From B1 sp964355075 (lineage in GTDB: Bacteria > Bacteroidota > Bacteroidia > UKL13-3): 64,000 nucleotides of DNA. A program made the translations under genes and the position numbers. The notes under the pieces were generated by a model. That model did no database searches, had not been told where the DNA came from, and worked only from the letters and a program-made list of their open reading frames with translations. Within the stretch, counting starts at the first letter, position 1. Each line of letters starts with the position of its first letter. This document shows positions 17,164 to 24,491 of the stretch, piece after piece. The stretch lies in assembly GCA_964355075.1 (NCBI GenBank), contig CAYHCF010000019.1, forward strand, positions 1-64,000. The letters are read 5' to 3'.

Positions 17164-18342
17164 CTACTTTTCATTACTCAAAATAATTACCGATGCGATT
17201 GCACCCGGTCCACCAATATTGTGCGTCAATCCTGTTTTCGCTTTATTTACCTGTCGCTCACCGGCTTTGCTACGCAAATGATTGGAAACTTCAACTACCA
17301 TTCTTATTCCGGTAGCACCCACCGGATGTCCGCATGACAACAAACCTCCGCTCACATTAACAGGAATCTTGCCTCCAAGTTGTGTATCCCCTCCACGAAT
17401 TAAATCTTTTGCCTCACCCCTTTTGCATAAGCCCAAATCCTCATAAGTGATTAGTTCAACAATCGAAAAACAATCATGAACTTCTATGAGATCAATTTCA
17501 TCAATAGGTTTGGTAATTCCGGCTTGTTTATACGCAATTTGCGCGGCTGTGCGGGTAGCCTCAAAAGACAGGAAATCATGATTCGGGTCGAAAAAAGGCA
17601 AATCCCATCCGGTAGAAACAGAAAGTCCGATCCCTTTAATAAATACCGGATGATGCTTCTTCTTGTCCAGATCTTCCGCGCGAATCATAATTACACAGGC
17701 GGCTCCATCAGTTGTTGGGCAACTATCCATTACCGTAAGTGGATCAGCAACCATGGGAGAGGCCATCACTTCTGCCAAAGAACAGGATTTACGATGATGC
17801 GCCTTTTCATTCAATGAGCCATGAAAATGGTTTTTCACAGAAATGGAAGAAATATCTTCACGGGTAACGCCATACTCTTTCATCATTCGGTTGGCATAAA
17901 CGGCAAAAGTTCCGGCAGCTGTAAAGCCCTTCTGTAAAAACGGATGACCATATTCGACCATCATTTTCACTATTGAATCCTGAGGCTGACGATCACGGAG
18001 TTTTTCAACACCAAGGGCCATGGCCACATCACACTCACCTGCACGAAGCGCATTTACTGCGTTACGAATTGCATCGGCACCGGAAGCACAAAAGTTTGAT
18101 ACGCGGGTAACGGGAATATTATACAGGGAAAGAGGCTCGCACAAATCCATTCCACTTCTTCCTTTGTAAACACCTATTTCGGGGAAAGCCGTTGAGAGCC
18201 AGGCTGCGCCAATATCGTCCATGGATATTTGTGCATCATTTACTGCCTGCATTGCGGCATCGCGCACTAAATCATCATAACTTTGATGAAACAGCTCGCC
18301 GAATTTCGTTACGCCAACTCCTATAATTGCTATGTCTTTCAT
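17164..18342 (-). CDS. Thiolase (SCP2/acetyl-CoA acetyltransferase-like)
   Basis: A 392-residue thiolase of the SCP2-type group. The acyl-accepting cysteine is C85 in VSNFCASGADA, the histidine lies in EVHDCFSIVE, and the second Cys-His pair in SCGHPVGATG. This subgroup commonly works with a DUF35 OB-fold partner, and the next upstream enzyme gene carries such a domain, so a complex is likely. In the inferred pathway it would cleave the aryl-3-oxoacyl-CoA to acetyl-CoA and 2-aminobenzoyl-CoA. Carbon-carbon bond formation is the alternative, as in archaeal HMG-CoA synthesis. Confidence 0.87.
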   Translation of the reverse strand: MKDIAIIGVGVTKFGELFHQSYDDLVRDAAMQAVNDAQISMDDIGAAWLSTAFPEIGVYKGRSGMDLCEPLSLYNIPVTRVSNFCASGADAIRNAVNALRAGECDVAMALGVEKLRDRQPQDSIVKMMVEYGHPFLQKGFTAAGTFAVYANRMMKEYGVTREDISSISVKNHFHGSLNEKAHHRKSCSLAEVMASPMVADPLTVMDSCPTTDGAACVIMIRAEDLDKKKHHPVFIKGIGLSVSTGWDLPFFDPNHDFLSFEATRTAAQIAYKQAGITKPIDEIDLIEVHDCFSIVELITYEDLGLCKRGEAKDLIRGGDTQLGGKIPVNVSGGLLSCGHPVGATGIRMVVEVSNHLRSKAGERQVNKAKTGLTHNIGGPGAIASVIILSNEK

Positions 18343-18344
18343 TC

Positions 18345-18480
18345 TTACGAATAACTGTTTTTACGAAATACGAATCTTTACGAATGTACGAATCATGAGT
18401 TTTACGAAATACGAATTCTTCGAAAAATCATTAAATTTTACTATGAGTGTTTTTGTGTTAATTGGGTTTTCGTAAATCAT
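18345..18480. repeat. TTTACGAAATACGAAT repeats, family 2 (F1)
   Basis: Tandem-like copies of TTACGAAATACGAAT and TTTACGAATGTACGAAT (18345-18420) between the thiolase start and the GxxExxY stop, with one copy in the opposite sense near 18467. In the transcript the order is TTTACGAAA after the stop codon, then ATTCGTATTTCGTAAA before the next start. Confidence 0.85.
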
Positions 18481-18484
18481 ATAT

Positions 18485-18889
18485 TCATTTTAAATTAACA
18501 ATTCTCTTGTAATGTATGTTTCTTGGAGCGAAGTATGCGAGGATGCCCAGTTTCAGATTATTTGCAACTAAATATTCATTCACCTGATCAATATGTGCTT
18601 TCACAAACCGGTCTCCCTTTTTAAGTTCCAAAACAATTTTTTCTTCAATTAAAAAATCAAAAAATCCGCTCCCGATTTTTTTGCCTTTAAACATGAGGGG
18701 ATAATATTTTTCCTTACTAAATTCTAAATCTTCCTTCTCCAATGCAATTGCAACAGCTTTTTGATATATTTTTTCACTATGCCCATATCCAAGCTCGTTG
18801 TAAACCTCATATAACACCCCAACTATCTGAAAACACAATTCAGGATAAATTAAATCGTCTCTCTGTATTTTTCCTTTGATTTCTGTCAT
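18485..18889 (-). CDS. GxxExxY protein (PD-(D/E)XK-like small orphan)
   Basis: A 134-residue protein with the defining G36-H-S-E39-K-I-Y42 motif after a helix (VYNELGYGHSEKIY). The later GSGFFDFLIEEKIVLELKKG segment resembles the D...ExK core of restriction-like nucleases. The function of the family is unknown. It is wedged between the HMGCS-like/DUF35 gene and its likely partner thiolase, and bracketed by TTTACGAAATACGAAT repeats. This parallels the two four-helix-bundle inserts, each of which sits in another repeat family. Confidence 0.87.
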   Translation of the reverse strand: MTEIKGKIQRDDLIYPELCFQIVGVLYEVYNELGYGHSEKIYQKAVAIALEKEDLEFSKEKYYPLMFKGKKIGSGFFDFLIEEKIVLELKKGDRFVKAHIDQVNEYLVANNLKLGILAYFAPRNIHYKRIVNLK

Positions 18890-18890
18890 T

Positions 18891-18953
18891 GGTATTTCGT
18901 AAAGTCATTCTTCCCGATTCGTAAATTCGTACCCATTCGTATTTCGTAAAATT
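18891..18953. repeat. ATTCGTATTTCGTAAA repeats, family 2 (F2)
   Basis: Copies GGTATTTCGTAAAG (18891-18904), and ATTCGTAAATTCGTACCC followed by ATTCGTATTTCGTAAAAT (18917-18952). They cover both the leader of the GxxExxY gene and the last 15 codons of the upstream HMGCS-like/DUF35 gene, so this repeat is translated. Confidence 0.85.
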
Positions 18954-20308
18954 ATGGCTTTCCAGAAATAATTCGGTTTTGCATCATTCTCAATCATTTT
19001 CCTTAAAACCAATTTTACTTTTGTTCCAATTTCCAATCTATTATCTTCAGGGTACAGGGTATCTGTTTGCTGAACCGTCATTCTTCCTCCTCCGTCCAGA
19101 TCAACTACCACCATGGTTATTGGAGGGAATGAACATGGGAAATAATGCTCATTCGTAAAGGCATAAACGACACCTGTTTTTTCAAGTTGAACCACTGAAA
19201 ACCCGGTACATTTACATTTCTTACACCGGGCAGATTTCAGGTAATAAACACTATTGCACTTTTCGCACTTCAGCCCTTTCAGATATAACAAGGTTTCTTT
19301 CTCCCGTTCCTGCATCATTTCGGAAGAGAACATTTCTTTGGTTTCAAAATTTAAAGAATTGAAATCGCCAGCCTTACGCAAGAGCAAATAATCCTGATAG
19401 GAATGAATCAGGGAATAGTTGCTTAATTTTTCATGAAGTGGCTTTTCGGTAACGGGTTCAATGTTTTTTATTTCAAACAGGTTGGTTCCGTTTGTATAAT
19501 CAGCCAGAAGAATATTTTCTTTTCCATTTTCCAATTCATGAATAAGCAGGAGCAAAGCTTGCGATACACCCGTATTGCCGATTTTCGTGGTAATGTTATC
19601 TTTGGCCAATTGTTTTTCCTCAAATCCGGCCTTTAAAAAGATGCCTCCGGCCATTCGGGCATACAAAGAATTGAGAATAACGGAATCAAACGAATTTGGA
19701 TTGGATGAAAGGGTTTTCAGTGAAGAGGTCAGGTTTGTTTTAAACCCGGCATCTCTGCTAAATCTTAGATCATTCAATATATCTGAATTCTTGTAAGAAA
19801 ACGCTTCAGCAAGCGCAGCGCTGTTAGATTCTGCGAAGGTAATTTCTGCAAGGCCTTTTTCACAACTGAGTAAAATGGAACAAGCTGAATGACCAAAGGC
19901 GGTGGAGATTTCTTTTCCTATTTCGGGAAAGACGACATCTGACCCAACCAATAAAATATTTTTGTATTTGCCTGAATCAATTAATGCGTTAGCTAGAAGC
20001 AAAGCATCCGTTGCACTTCGAAAGGAGGCCGTAAAATCAAGTGCCAATATACCTTGAGGCAGGTTTACCAGATCGGCAAGAAAGGAAGCGTGATAACGAT
20101 TTTGGAATACCGGAGTAGTAGTTGCGAAAAAAACAGCATCAATATTTTCCATGGGAATATTGCATGTTGATTCATAAGCTAATGTGTTAATATCCTCATC
20201 TGAAAAACAAACTCCTTTCATCAGTCCCTTTTTTCCTTTGGGGTGCAACACATGATCCTCAATTCTGAAATGAGGTAAGGCAATTCCATATGATTTAATA
20301 TAACTCAT
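18905..20308 (-). CDS. HMG-CoA synthase-like protein fused to DUF35 Zn-ribbon/OB domain
   Basis: A 467-residue fusion. Residues 1-290 follow the archaeal-type HMG-CoA synthase fold. The segment DFTASFRSAT (91-100) aligns with the catalytic EFACKAGTA, placing alanine 94 where the cysteine should be, so the usual acyl-enzyme chemistry looks lost. Residues 345-445 are a DUF35 domain: Zn ribbon C348, C351, C362, C365 and an OB fold. In archaea HMG-CoA synthase, thiolase and DUF35 form one complex; here the thiolase is the next enzyme gene. A scaffold or substrate-channel role is inferred. The last 15 residues (453-467) are encoded by the TACGAAT repeat. The gene follows the oxidoreductase with a 2-bp gap. 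Confidence 0.8.
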   Translation of the reverse strand: MSYIKSYGIALPHFRIEDHVLHPKGKKGLMKGVCFSDEDINTLAYESTCNIPMENIDAVFFATTTPVFQNRYHASFLADLVNLPQGILALDFTASFRSATDALLLANALIDSGKYKNILLVGSDVVFPEIGKEISTAFGHSACSILLSCEKGLAEITFAESNSAALAEAFSYKNSDILNDLRFSRDAGFKTNLTSSLKTLSSNPNSFDSVILNSLYARMAGGIFLKAGFEEKQLAKDNITTKIGNTGVSQALLLLIHELENGKENILLADYTNGTNLFEIKNIEPVTEKPLHEKLSNYSLIHSYQDYLLLRKAGDFNSLNFETKEMFSSEMMQEREKETLLYLKGLKCEKCNSVYYLKSARCKKCKCTGFSVVQLEKTGVVYAFTNEHYFPCSFPPITMVVVDLDGGGRMTVQQTDTLYPEDNRLEIGTKVKLVLRKMIENDAKPNYFWKAIILRNTNGYEFTNREE

Positions 20309-20310
20309 TT

Positions 20311-21627
20311 TTATACGGTAGTCATTTTGTTTTCTGTTTGTTGGCCCGGCAAAGGTTCGCTTAACGATTGAAACATTTTTGTTAAATCAAACTTTTTTGA
20401 GATTTTGTTTTCATTAAAAACGCTCAATAACGCCTCTACCGGGTATATTCCAGTTTCTTTCAACAGGTAAAATATACTGTAAATGGAGGCGTTTTTTGCT
20501 CCTCCTCTTTCGCGAAAGGGAAAAGTAAACACTTCAGCCTTTGTTTCAGGAACCGGAAGGGAACTATCAATGAATAGTTTTCCTCCTTTCATGTTCGTGA
20601 TGGTTTTTCTTGCGTACTCCAAACCATCTGCAGAGCTTACGCAGACAGCATCAGGATTCGGGGAGCCGGTATATAGAATTTCGGCAGAAGACAGAATAAT
20701 TTCGGCAGCCGAAAATCCAACCCCCACGGTAACCGGATAGCTTCCCTTTTTGGTGGCGTTCAAACCGGAAACAATTCCGGCTTTCAGTAAAAATTCAGCA
20801 GCAGCTTGTATTCCTTCGCCGGCCGAACCGGACAACATCAGACGAAATGGTTTTTCTAACTTTGCAGGAAACCGCGTTTGAATGGCCTCGCTTTCACTGA
20901 ACAGACTTTCAACATCCATTTTTATTTCTGTTTGATAAGAATCAAGATCCTTATCTACAAATTTATTGATCACCAGGCCGGCCTTTTCAACAATATTAGA
21001 AAGTTTCATTCCGGGATTAGATTTAACGCCATAGCTTGGGCAAATTTCCATTACTTCAACCAGTGAAAATCCTTTTTTTGAAAAAGCTTCAGCCAATTGC
21101 ATTGAAAAATCAGAGATCCCTTCGAGGCGGCAAACGTAAGAGGCGCCATCAATGGCTGCAATTAGTTTGCAGATATCATAACCCGTTTTTTTGACCCCTT
21201 CGGGAAGGGTTGGCGTTTTAAAGCCATATGGAGTAAATTCACTTGGCTGACCACCCGTCATTCCATAAAGCATATTATTATGAACCACAACGGTCATATT
21301 AAATCCATTATGGGCAGCATCAATAAGGTGTTGCATTCCAATGGTCGCTCCTCCGTCGCCAATGAATACAATTACTTTTTTATCGGGATTGTTCAATGAG
21401 GCAGAAATACCGGATGCCAACGCCACTGAGCGTCCGTGAAGCCCATGAACGGTATGCGTAGTAAAGGATTTATCGATAATACCATGGCAACCAATATCGG
21501 TTACCAGCACCACATTTAAGGGATCATATCCCAAATATTGCAATGCTTTTTCGGTATTTACGGCAATATGGTTATGACCACATCCTTTACAAAAAGGCAA
21601 ATCAGCGTTTGTTAAAAATGAATTCAT
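20311..21627 (-). CDS. 2-oxoacid:ferredoxin oxidoreductase, fused beta-gamma subunit
   Basis: A 438-residue fusion of the TPP subunit and the gamma domain. The beta part (1-240) has CKGCGHNH, the TPP motif GDGGATIGM and NNMLYGMTGGQ. The gamma part (265-420) begins FRLMLSGSAGEGIQAAAEFL and contains GSYPVTVGVGFS. Together with the alpha gene immediately upstream it forms a complete 2-oxoacid oxidoreductase, the third enzyme of this type in the cluster. No ferredoxin subunit is encoded next to it. Substrate not readable. Confidence 0.88.
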   Translation of the reverse strand: MNSFLTNADLPFCKGCGHNHIAVNTEKALQYLGYDPLNVVLVTDIGCHGIIDKSFTTHTVHGLHGRSVALASGISASLNNPDKKVIVFIGDGGATIGMQHLIDAAHNGFNMTVVVHNNMLYGMTGGQPSEFTPYGFKTPTLPEGVKKTGYDICKLIAAIDGASYVCRLEGISDFSMQLAEAFSKKGFSLVEVMEICPSYGVKSNPGMKLSNIVEKAGLVINKFVDKDLDSYQTEIKMDVESLFSESEAIQTRFPAKLEKPFRLMLSGSAGEGIQAAAEFLLKAGIVSGLNATKKGSYPVTVGVGFSAAEIILSSAEILYTGSPNPDAVCVSSADGLEYARKTITNMKGGKLFIDSSLPVPETKAEVFTFPFRERGGAKNASIYSIFYLLKETGIYPVEALLSVFNENKISKKFDLTKMFQSLSEPLPGQQTENKMTTV

Positions 21628-22773
21628 TTATAGTGCTATTCCCTGCTTTTCATTTGATAAAATATCATCCATAATTCTCTGAGGAGTAATCATTTGAGCA
21701 ATTCCATTTACCCCAGTTATGTTTTTGTTTCCAGACTCCCCAAAAAGAATCTTTCTATATTGGCCATTCAGATTTTCCTCTGCGATCACTACTTTTTTAT
21801 AAGTGTTGATGATTTCAAGGTATCGGGAAGAAACGGGCAATAAAGTTTTGGGCACCAACAGGGAAATTTTTTCGCCTTTTTCTCTTAAAGTTCTGATGGC
21901 TTCCCGACTCGCAGAAGCAGTGATTCCATACGAAACCAGGAGTGTTTCGGCACCTGCCTGAAAATCGTATTCATAATGAAGGTGTTTTTCAAGATGATGG
22001 TAGTGCTTCAGCTCTAATCGTTTTGTGTTTTCAATTGCTTCTGGAGCTGTATTTTGTATGATTCCTGTTTTATCGTGTGTAGATGCAGTAAAACGAACCT
22101 GATGCCTATTATTGCCGACCGGTAAAAATTCAGGAATAAGGGATTCATCTGTTTGAAAAGGAACATAAACCGAATCACCCGTATATTGTTTTCTTTCAAT
22201 CCTTGAAATCTCCGTTAATTGAGAAATATCAAAACCAGCCATGGTCATAATTTCCTCTTTAGAAGTAAGCAAAACCACCGGGGTTCTGAGTTCAACGGCC
22301 ATTTTAAAGGCTTTGTTTGGCAATTCCCAGCAATCAACCATATTGCTTAAGCTAATCACGGGTAGTGTAAATCCACCTGAAATAGCTCCGTTGAGCAACG
22401 AAAGATCACCCTGAGCGCCACAAGTTGCGCTTCCGGTTGCAGGACCCAGTCGTTGAACGAGTATGATCAGCATGGGCAACTCCATCATATAAGCCATATT
22501 TACTGATTCCAACATGAGGGCGAAGCCGGGGAATGAAGTAGCAGTTACCGGAAATTTTCCTGTGCTGGAGAAACCACACATCCATTGAAGTGCTGAGATT
22601 TCATCGGGAGCGGCAAAGAAGGAAGGAAACCGTTTGTTGGAATAGGAGTATAAAAGATTAGCAGGAGTGATGGGATAACCAATAAAAACATCAGCTCCCG
22701 AACGAGCCAACGATTCTATGATAAGTTCTGAACCATCCATGATAAGTCTCTTTTCTATCTTTTCAACCTGCAT
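21628..22773 (-). CDS. 2-oxoacid:ferredoxin oxidoreductase, alpha subunit
   Basis: The 381-residue alpha subunit of the enzyme completed by the following fused beta-gamma gene, which it abuts without a gap. The N-terminal domain reads MDGSELIIESLARSGADVF followed by GYPITPANLLY. ATSFPGFALMLESVNMAYM and GPATGSATCGAQGDL follow. The first eleven residues could be leader, since MDGSELI (from 22740) is where most family members begin. It is too diverged from the VorB-like copy at 896-2002 to be a recent duplicate. Confidence 0.87.
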   Translation of the reverse strand: MQVEKIEKRLIMDGSELIIESLARSGADVFIGYPITPANLLYSYSNKRFPSFFAAPDEISALQWMCGFSSTGKFPVTATSFPGFALMLESVNMAYMMELPMLIILVQRLGPATGSATCGAQGDLSLLNGAISGGFTLPVISLSNMVDCWELPNKAFKMAVELRTPVVLLTSKEEIMTMAGFDISQLTEISRIERKQYTGDSVYVPFQTDESLIPEFLPVGNNRHQVRFTASTHDKTGIIQNTAPEAIENTKRLELKHYHHLEKHLHYEYDFQAGAETLLVSYGITASASREAIRTLREKGEKISLLVPKTLLPVSSRYLEIINTYKKVVIAEENLNGQYRKILFGESGNKNITGVNGIAQMITPQRIMDDILSNEKQGIAL

Positions 22774-22831
22774 AATCTGCTACTGATAAATTCTTAAATA
22801 CGATTAAGTAAAAGGGATTCATTTTGACCAT

Positions 22832-23971
22832 TTATAGTAAGGTATTCCCAATATTATTTTTTAAAATTTCTGAGGTTCCCCCGCCAATTAAGGTAAATCG
22901 GGCATCGCGGAAATAACGTTGAACAGGGTATTCCATCGCAAAGCCATAGGAAGCAAAAACACGTGTGGCCTGATCGCAAATGGAGTTTGCACATTCCGAC
23001 GCATATAATTTTGCAATCATAGATTCTTTTTGTCGTGGAAGGTTTTTTTCGCTCAGCCAGGCGGCATAAAAAACATAATGCTTAGCCGTTTCTAATTGAA
23101 CAGCCATATCAGCAAGTTTCATTTTTATGGCCTGAAAGGATCCAATGGGTTTACCGAATTGAACCCTCGTTTTCGCATATTCAACTGCATCTTCAAAGGC
23201 AGCAGTGGCAACGCCAATAGCAAGTGCGGCTGTCATAATTCTGATCTCAGCAAGAATTTCGGTCAGGCATTTTGTTCCTCCTCCGATTGGACCCAGTAAA
23301 TAATTTTTTGGAATGTTAACATCCACAAAACCTACTTCACTGGTAACCGAGCCGCAAATACCCAATTTCTCTATTTTTTTTCCAATTTGAACTCCCGGAA
23401 GGTTTGAAGGAACAAAAAATATGGAGAGTTGTTCGCTCCGGTTGCCATCAGATTCTGTACGTGCTAATACGGTGAAAAAATCAGCAACCGGGGCGGAAGT
23501 AATCCATGTTTTTTGTCCGTTTAAAATAAAGCCATCATCCTTTATCGTTGCCATGGATTGTATTCCAAATAAATCACTGCCCGCGTTGGGTTCAGTCATA
23601 CAGATTCCACCAATTTTCTTTCCTTTTAATGCTTCAGAAAAATAATTGTTCCTTATTTCCTCATCACCAAACCGATATAAAAAAAACGTTCCCATCAGCG
23701 ATTGCATGGTACAGGAAGCTGCAAGCGAAAGGGAGCCCCGTGCCAATTCCATTACGGCCAGGCAATAGGAAGTAATGTCTAAACCCGTTCCTCCGGCCTC
23801 TTCCGGATAGCGCATTCCAAAAAAACCCATCTCTCCGGCTTCAGAAAACAAATCGTGTGGAAATTCTTTTTTCTCGTCAATTTCCGCAGCCCGGGGTTTT
23901 ACTTTTCGGTCAACAAAATCTTTAAAAGTTTGCTGAACCTGTATTTGTATTTCACTCAGTTCAAAATTCAT
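22832..23971 (-). CDS. Acyl-CoA dehydrogenase family flavoprotein
   Basis: A 379-residue acyl-CoA dehydrogenase. CMTEPNAGSDLFGIQS and WITSAPVADFF are the FAD/substrate segments, and FGKPIGSFQAIK and RYFRDARFTLIGGGTSEI the C-terminal domain. The position usually holding the catalytic glutamate (YEGT) is glycine here (IGGGT). Isovaleryl-CoA-type enzymes also lack it and use a glutamate in helix G, but at that exact place this protein has isoleucine with a glutamate one residue before. The base is therefore uncertain. It overlaps the RidA gene by one base. In the inferred pathway it would oxidise the aryl-propionyl- or benzylmalonyl-CoA intermediate. Confidence 0.88.
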   Translation of the reverse strand: MNFELSEIQIQVQQTFKDFVDRKVKPRAAEIDEKKEFPHDLFSEAGEMGFFGMRYPEEAGGTGLDITSYCLAVMELARGSLSLAASCTMQSLMGTFFLYRFGDEEIRNNYFSEALKGKKIGGICMTEPNAGSDLFGIQSMATIKDDGFILNGQKTWITSAPVADFFTVLARTESDGNRSEQLSIFFVPSNLPGVQIGKKIEKLGICGSVTSEVGFVDVNIPKNYLLGPIGGGTKCLTEILAEIRIMTAALAIGVATAAFEDAVEYAKTRVQFGKPIGSFQAIKMKLADMAVQLETAKHYVFYAAWLSEKNLPRQKESMIAKLYASECANSICDQATRVFASYGFAMEYPVQRYFRDARFTLIGGGTSEILKNNIGNTLL

Positions 23972-24375
23972 TATTCAGGTATTACGGCAGTTGCTTCAAT
24001 TTCAATCAAGGCAGGATGATCCAATAAATCCACAACGAAAATCATACTCATGCAGGGGTAGTGGCTTCCGATTATTTCTTTCCAGATTTTCCCCAGCTCT
24101 TTTCTGGAAGCGAGATATTGGTCTCTATCCTTGCAGAAGCAAGTCATCTTGCAGATATCTTCCCGCTTACCTCCGGCTTTGTTTACAATAGCAACAATAT
24201 TTTTAAGTGCCTGTTCAAATTGAGGCACCAATTTATCGCTGGCAAATTTCTCCTCCGGCGACCAACCCACCTGCCCGGCCATAAAAAGAGTTCTTCCTTT
24301 AGCAGCAAGAATCCCATTGGAATATCCTTTCGGTACCGGCCAACCTTCCGGCAGAATTATTTCGTGATTCATCAT
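23971..24375 (-). CDS. RidA/YjgF/YER057c family protein
   Basis: A 134-residue RidA-family protein (GYSNGILAAKGRTLFMAGQVG at the start, IEIEATAVIPE at the end). Classical RidA enamine deaminases have an arginine in the segment before the last strand (ARST); here it reads PCMSM, so the arginine is missing while the terminal glutamate is kept. It may bind or hydrolyse a different imine/enamine. Two methionines at the start make 24372 an equally good start. It is coupled to the acyl-CoA dehydrogenase gene by overlap of stop and start. Confidence 0.85.
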   Translation of the reverse strand: MMNHEIILPEGWPVPKGYSNGILAAKGRTLFMAGQVGWSPEEKFASDKLVPQFEQALKNIVAIVNKAGGKREDICKMTCFCKDRDQYLASRKELGKIWKEIIGSHYPCMSMIFVVDLLDHPALIEIEATAVIPE

Positions 24376-24379
24376 TTTA

Positions 24380-24490
24380 ATTTTTTTACGAAATACAAAT
24401 CTTTACGAATTTACGAATGCTACAGTTGCAATCTATTAATATCTTCGTTTTTTTGATTCGTATATTCGTATGATTCGTATTTCGTAAAGG
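24380..24490. repeat. TTTACGAAATACGAAT repeats, family 2 (F3), inverted pair
   Basis: Left arm TTACGAAATACAAATC plus TTTACGAATTTACGAAT (24386-24418) and right arm ATTCGTATATTCGTATG plus ATTCGTATTTCGTAAAG (24456-24488), separated by about 38 bp. The arms can pair. The element fills the gap between the HyuB stop and the RidA start and holds no gene. Confidence 0.88.
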
Positions 24491-24491
24491 A

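Noticed and set aside
18485..18889. Toxin-antitoxin module
   Set aside because: The GxxExxY gene stands alone, with no small partner gene adjacent.
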